A stretch of 6,248 bases of DNA, from positions 1-6,248 of the forward strand of contig PLIQ01000435.1 of assembly GCA_003140115.1 (NCBI GenBank). The letters are read 5' to 3'. How positions within the stretch are numbered: position 1 is the first letter of the stretch; each line of letters starts with the position of its first letter. The stretch comes from Actinomycetota bacterium. GTDB lineage: Bacteria; Actinomycetota; Actinomycetes; Streptosporangiales; Streptosporangiaceae. Positions 5,530 through 6,248 of this stretch are shown here, piece by piece. Both the position numbers and the translations under genes were made by a program. Under the pieces are notes generated by a model. That model was not told the DNA's origin and ran no database searches. It saw only the letters and a list, made by a program, of their open reading frames with translations.

Positions 5530-6248
5530 GTGTACGGCAACTACGACACCGGCACCGCGGGCGGCTCGGACGGCCCGCAAGACCAGGACGCCCAGCAGCG
5601 CTTCGATCAGCTCATCGCCGCCGACCAGCGCATCGAGCCCCGCGACTGGATGCCGGACGCGTACCGCAAGACGCTGATCAGGCAGATTGCTCAGCACGCG
5701 CACTCGGAGATCATTGGCATGCAGCCCGAGGGGAACTGGATCACCCGCGCGCCCAGCCTGCGCCGCAAGGCCATCTTGATCGCGAAGGTCCAGGACGAGG
5801 CGGGTCACGGCCTATACCTCTACTGCGCCGCCGAGACGCTCGGCATCGACCGCGAGGAGCTCCTCGACCTGCTGCACGCCGGAAAGCAGAAATACTCCAG
5901 CATCTTTAACTACCCGACCCTCAACTGGGCCGACGTCGGCGCGATCGGCTGGCTGGTGGACGGTGCGGCGATCATGAACCAGGTGCCGCTGTGCCGCTGC
6001 TCCTACGGCCCGTACGCCCGGGCCATGGTCCGCATCTGCAAGGAAGAGTCGTTCCACCAGCGCCAGGGGTTCGAGATCCTGCACACCCTCGCCCGTGGAA
6101 CACCTGATCAGAAGGCGATGGCCCAGGACGCGGTGAACCGCTACTGGTGGCCGTCGCTGATGATGTTCGGGCCCCCCGACGAGGAGTCGTCCCACTCGGC
6201 CCAGTCGAGCGCCTGGGGCATCAAGCGGTTCAGCAACGACGAGCTGCG
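5530..6248 (+). CDS. paaA: Phenylacetyl-CoA 1,2-epoxidase catalytic subunit PaaA (3' end off the right edge)
   Basis: 239 codons from GTG at 5530, cut by the window edge; the family is about 310-340 aa, so roughly three quarters is here. PaaA carries the diiron centre of the multicomponent oxygenase PaaABCE, which turns phenylacetyl-CoA into its ring-1,2-epoxide in aerobic phenylacetate catabolism in the cytoplasm. Identification rests on long stretches matching the E. coli protein as I remember it, such as [19 protein letters not shown] (35-53) and [11 protein letters not shown] (121-131). Expected iron ligands are visible: E60 (HSEI), E90 and H93 (DEAGH), D144 (LVDGA), E173 and H176 (EESFH). 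The first 20 residues are a variable polar leader. GGGAGG lies 4 nt before the GTG, and no other start fits. paaB-E probably follow beyond the edge. Confidence 0.96.
   Translation, partial: MYGNYDTGTAGGSDGPQDQDAQQRFDQLIAADQRIEPRDWMPDAYRKTLIRQIAQHAHSEIIGMQPEGNWITRAPSLRRKAILIAKVQDEAGHGLYLYCAAETLGIDREELLDLLHAGKQKYSSIFNYPTLNWADVGAIGWLVDGAAIMNQVPLCRCSYGPYARAMVRICKEESFHQRQGFEILHTLARGTPDQKAMAQDAVNRYWWPSLMMFGPPDEESSHSAQSSAWGIKRFSNDEL

Noticed and set aside
5473..6195. Two minus-strand open frames opposite paaA
   Set aside because: They are antisense to an unmistakable PaaA and one crosses its promoter.

Overview
This window is high-GC chromosomal DNA from an actinobacterium, probably a Streptomyces-, Streptosporangium- or Actinomadura-like organism. 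The evidence is strong third-position G/C bias, GTG starts, TAnnnT-type -10 boxes, and a left-edge membrane protein of a type common in actinomycetes. I see no rRNA, tRNA, CRISPR array or insertion sequence. It holds six protein-coding genes, two of them cut by the window edges, and one possible remnant of a seventh.

Layout. (1) 1-1176, minus: a multi-pass membrane protein resembling the sensor half of actinobacterial histidine kinases, cut at its C-terminus by the left edge. (2) 1177-1338: a divergent intergenic region with three similar dyad elements. (3) 1339-1923, plus: a RimJ/RimL-type GNAT acetyltransferase, ending in a palindrome. (4) 1966-2214, minus: a small four-cysteine protein of unknown function behind a strong Shine-Dalgarno. 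(5) 2248-2355, plus: a start-less stretch that reads like the C-terminal end of a lost protein. (6) 2376-5398, minus: a two-gene operon of a MoxR-type AAA+ ATPase followed, after 2 nt, by a DUF2201-family putative metallopeptidase/VWA protein. (7) 5399-5529: a divergent promoter region with a perfect 14-bp TetR/PaaR-like palindrome. (8) 5530-6248, plus: paaA, the catalytic subunit of the phenylacetyl-CoA 1,2-epoxidase, cut by the right edge.

How the genes may work together. PaaA is a diiron oxygenase subunit and normally begins a paaABCDE operon for aerobic phenylacetate breakdown. MoxR ATPases with VWA partners are known in several systems to activate or load metal enzymes (NorQ/NorD, CbbQ/CbbO, CoxD/CoxE). 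A MoxR/VWA operon divergent from paaA therefore raises the hypothesis that the pair services the epoxidase or another metalloenzyme. This is inference from adjacency only.

The most unusual feature is inside the DUF2201 protein. Its metallopeptidase-like domain appears twice. The C-proximal copy has an intact HExxH motif. The N-proximal copy has HCLLH: both histidines and the spacing are kept, but the catalytic glutamate is replaced by cysteine. This looks like an active/pseudo-enzyme tandem joined to a VWA domain with an intact MIDAS.
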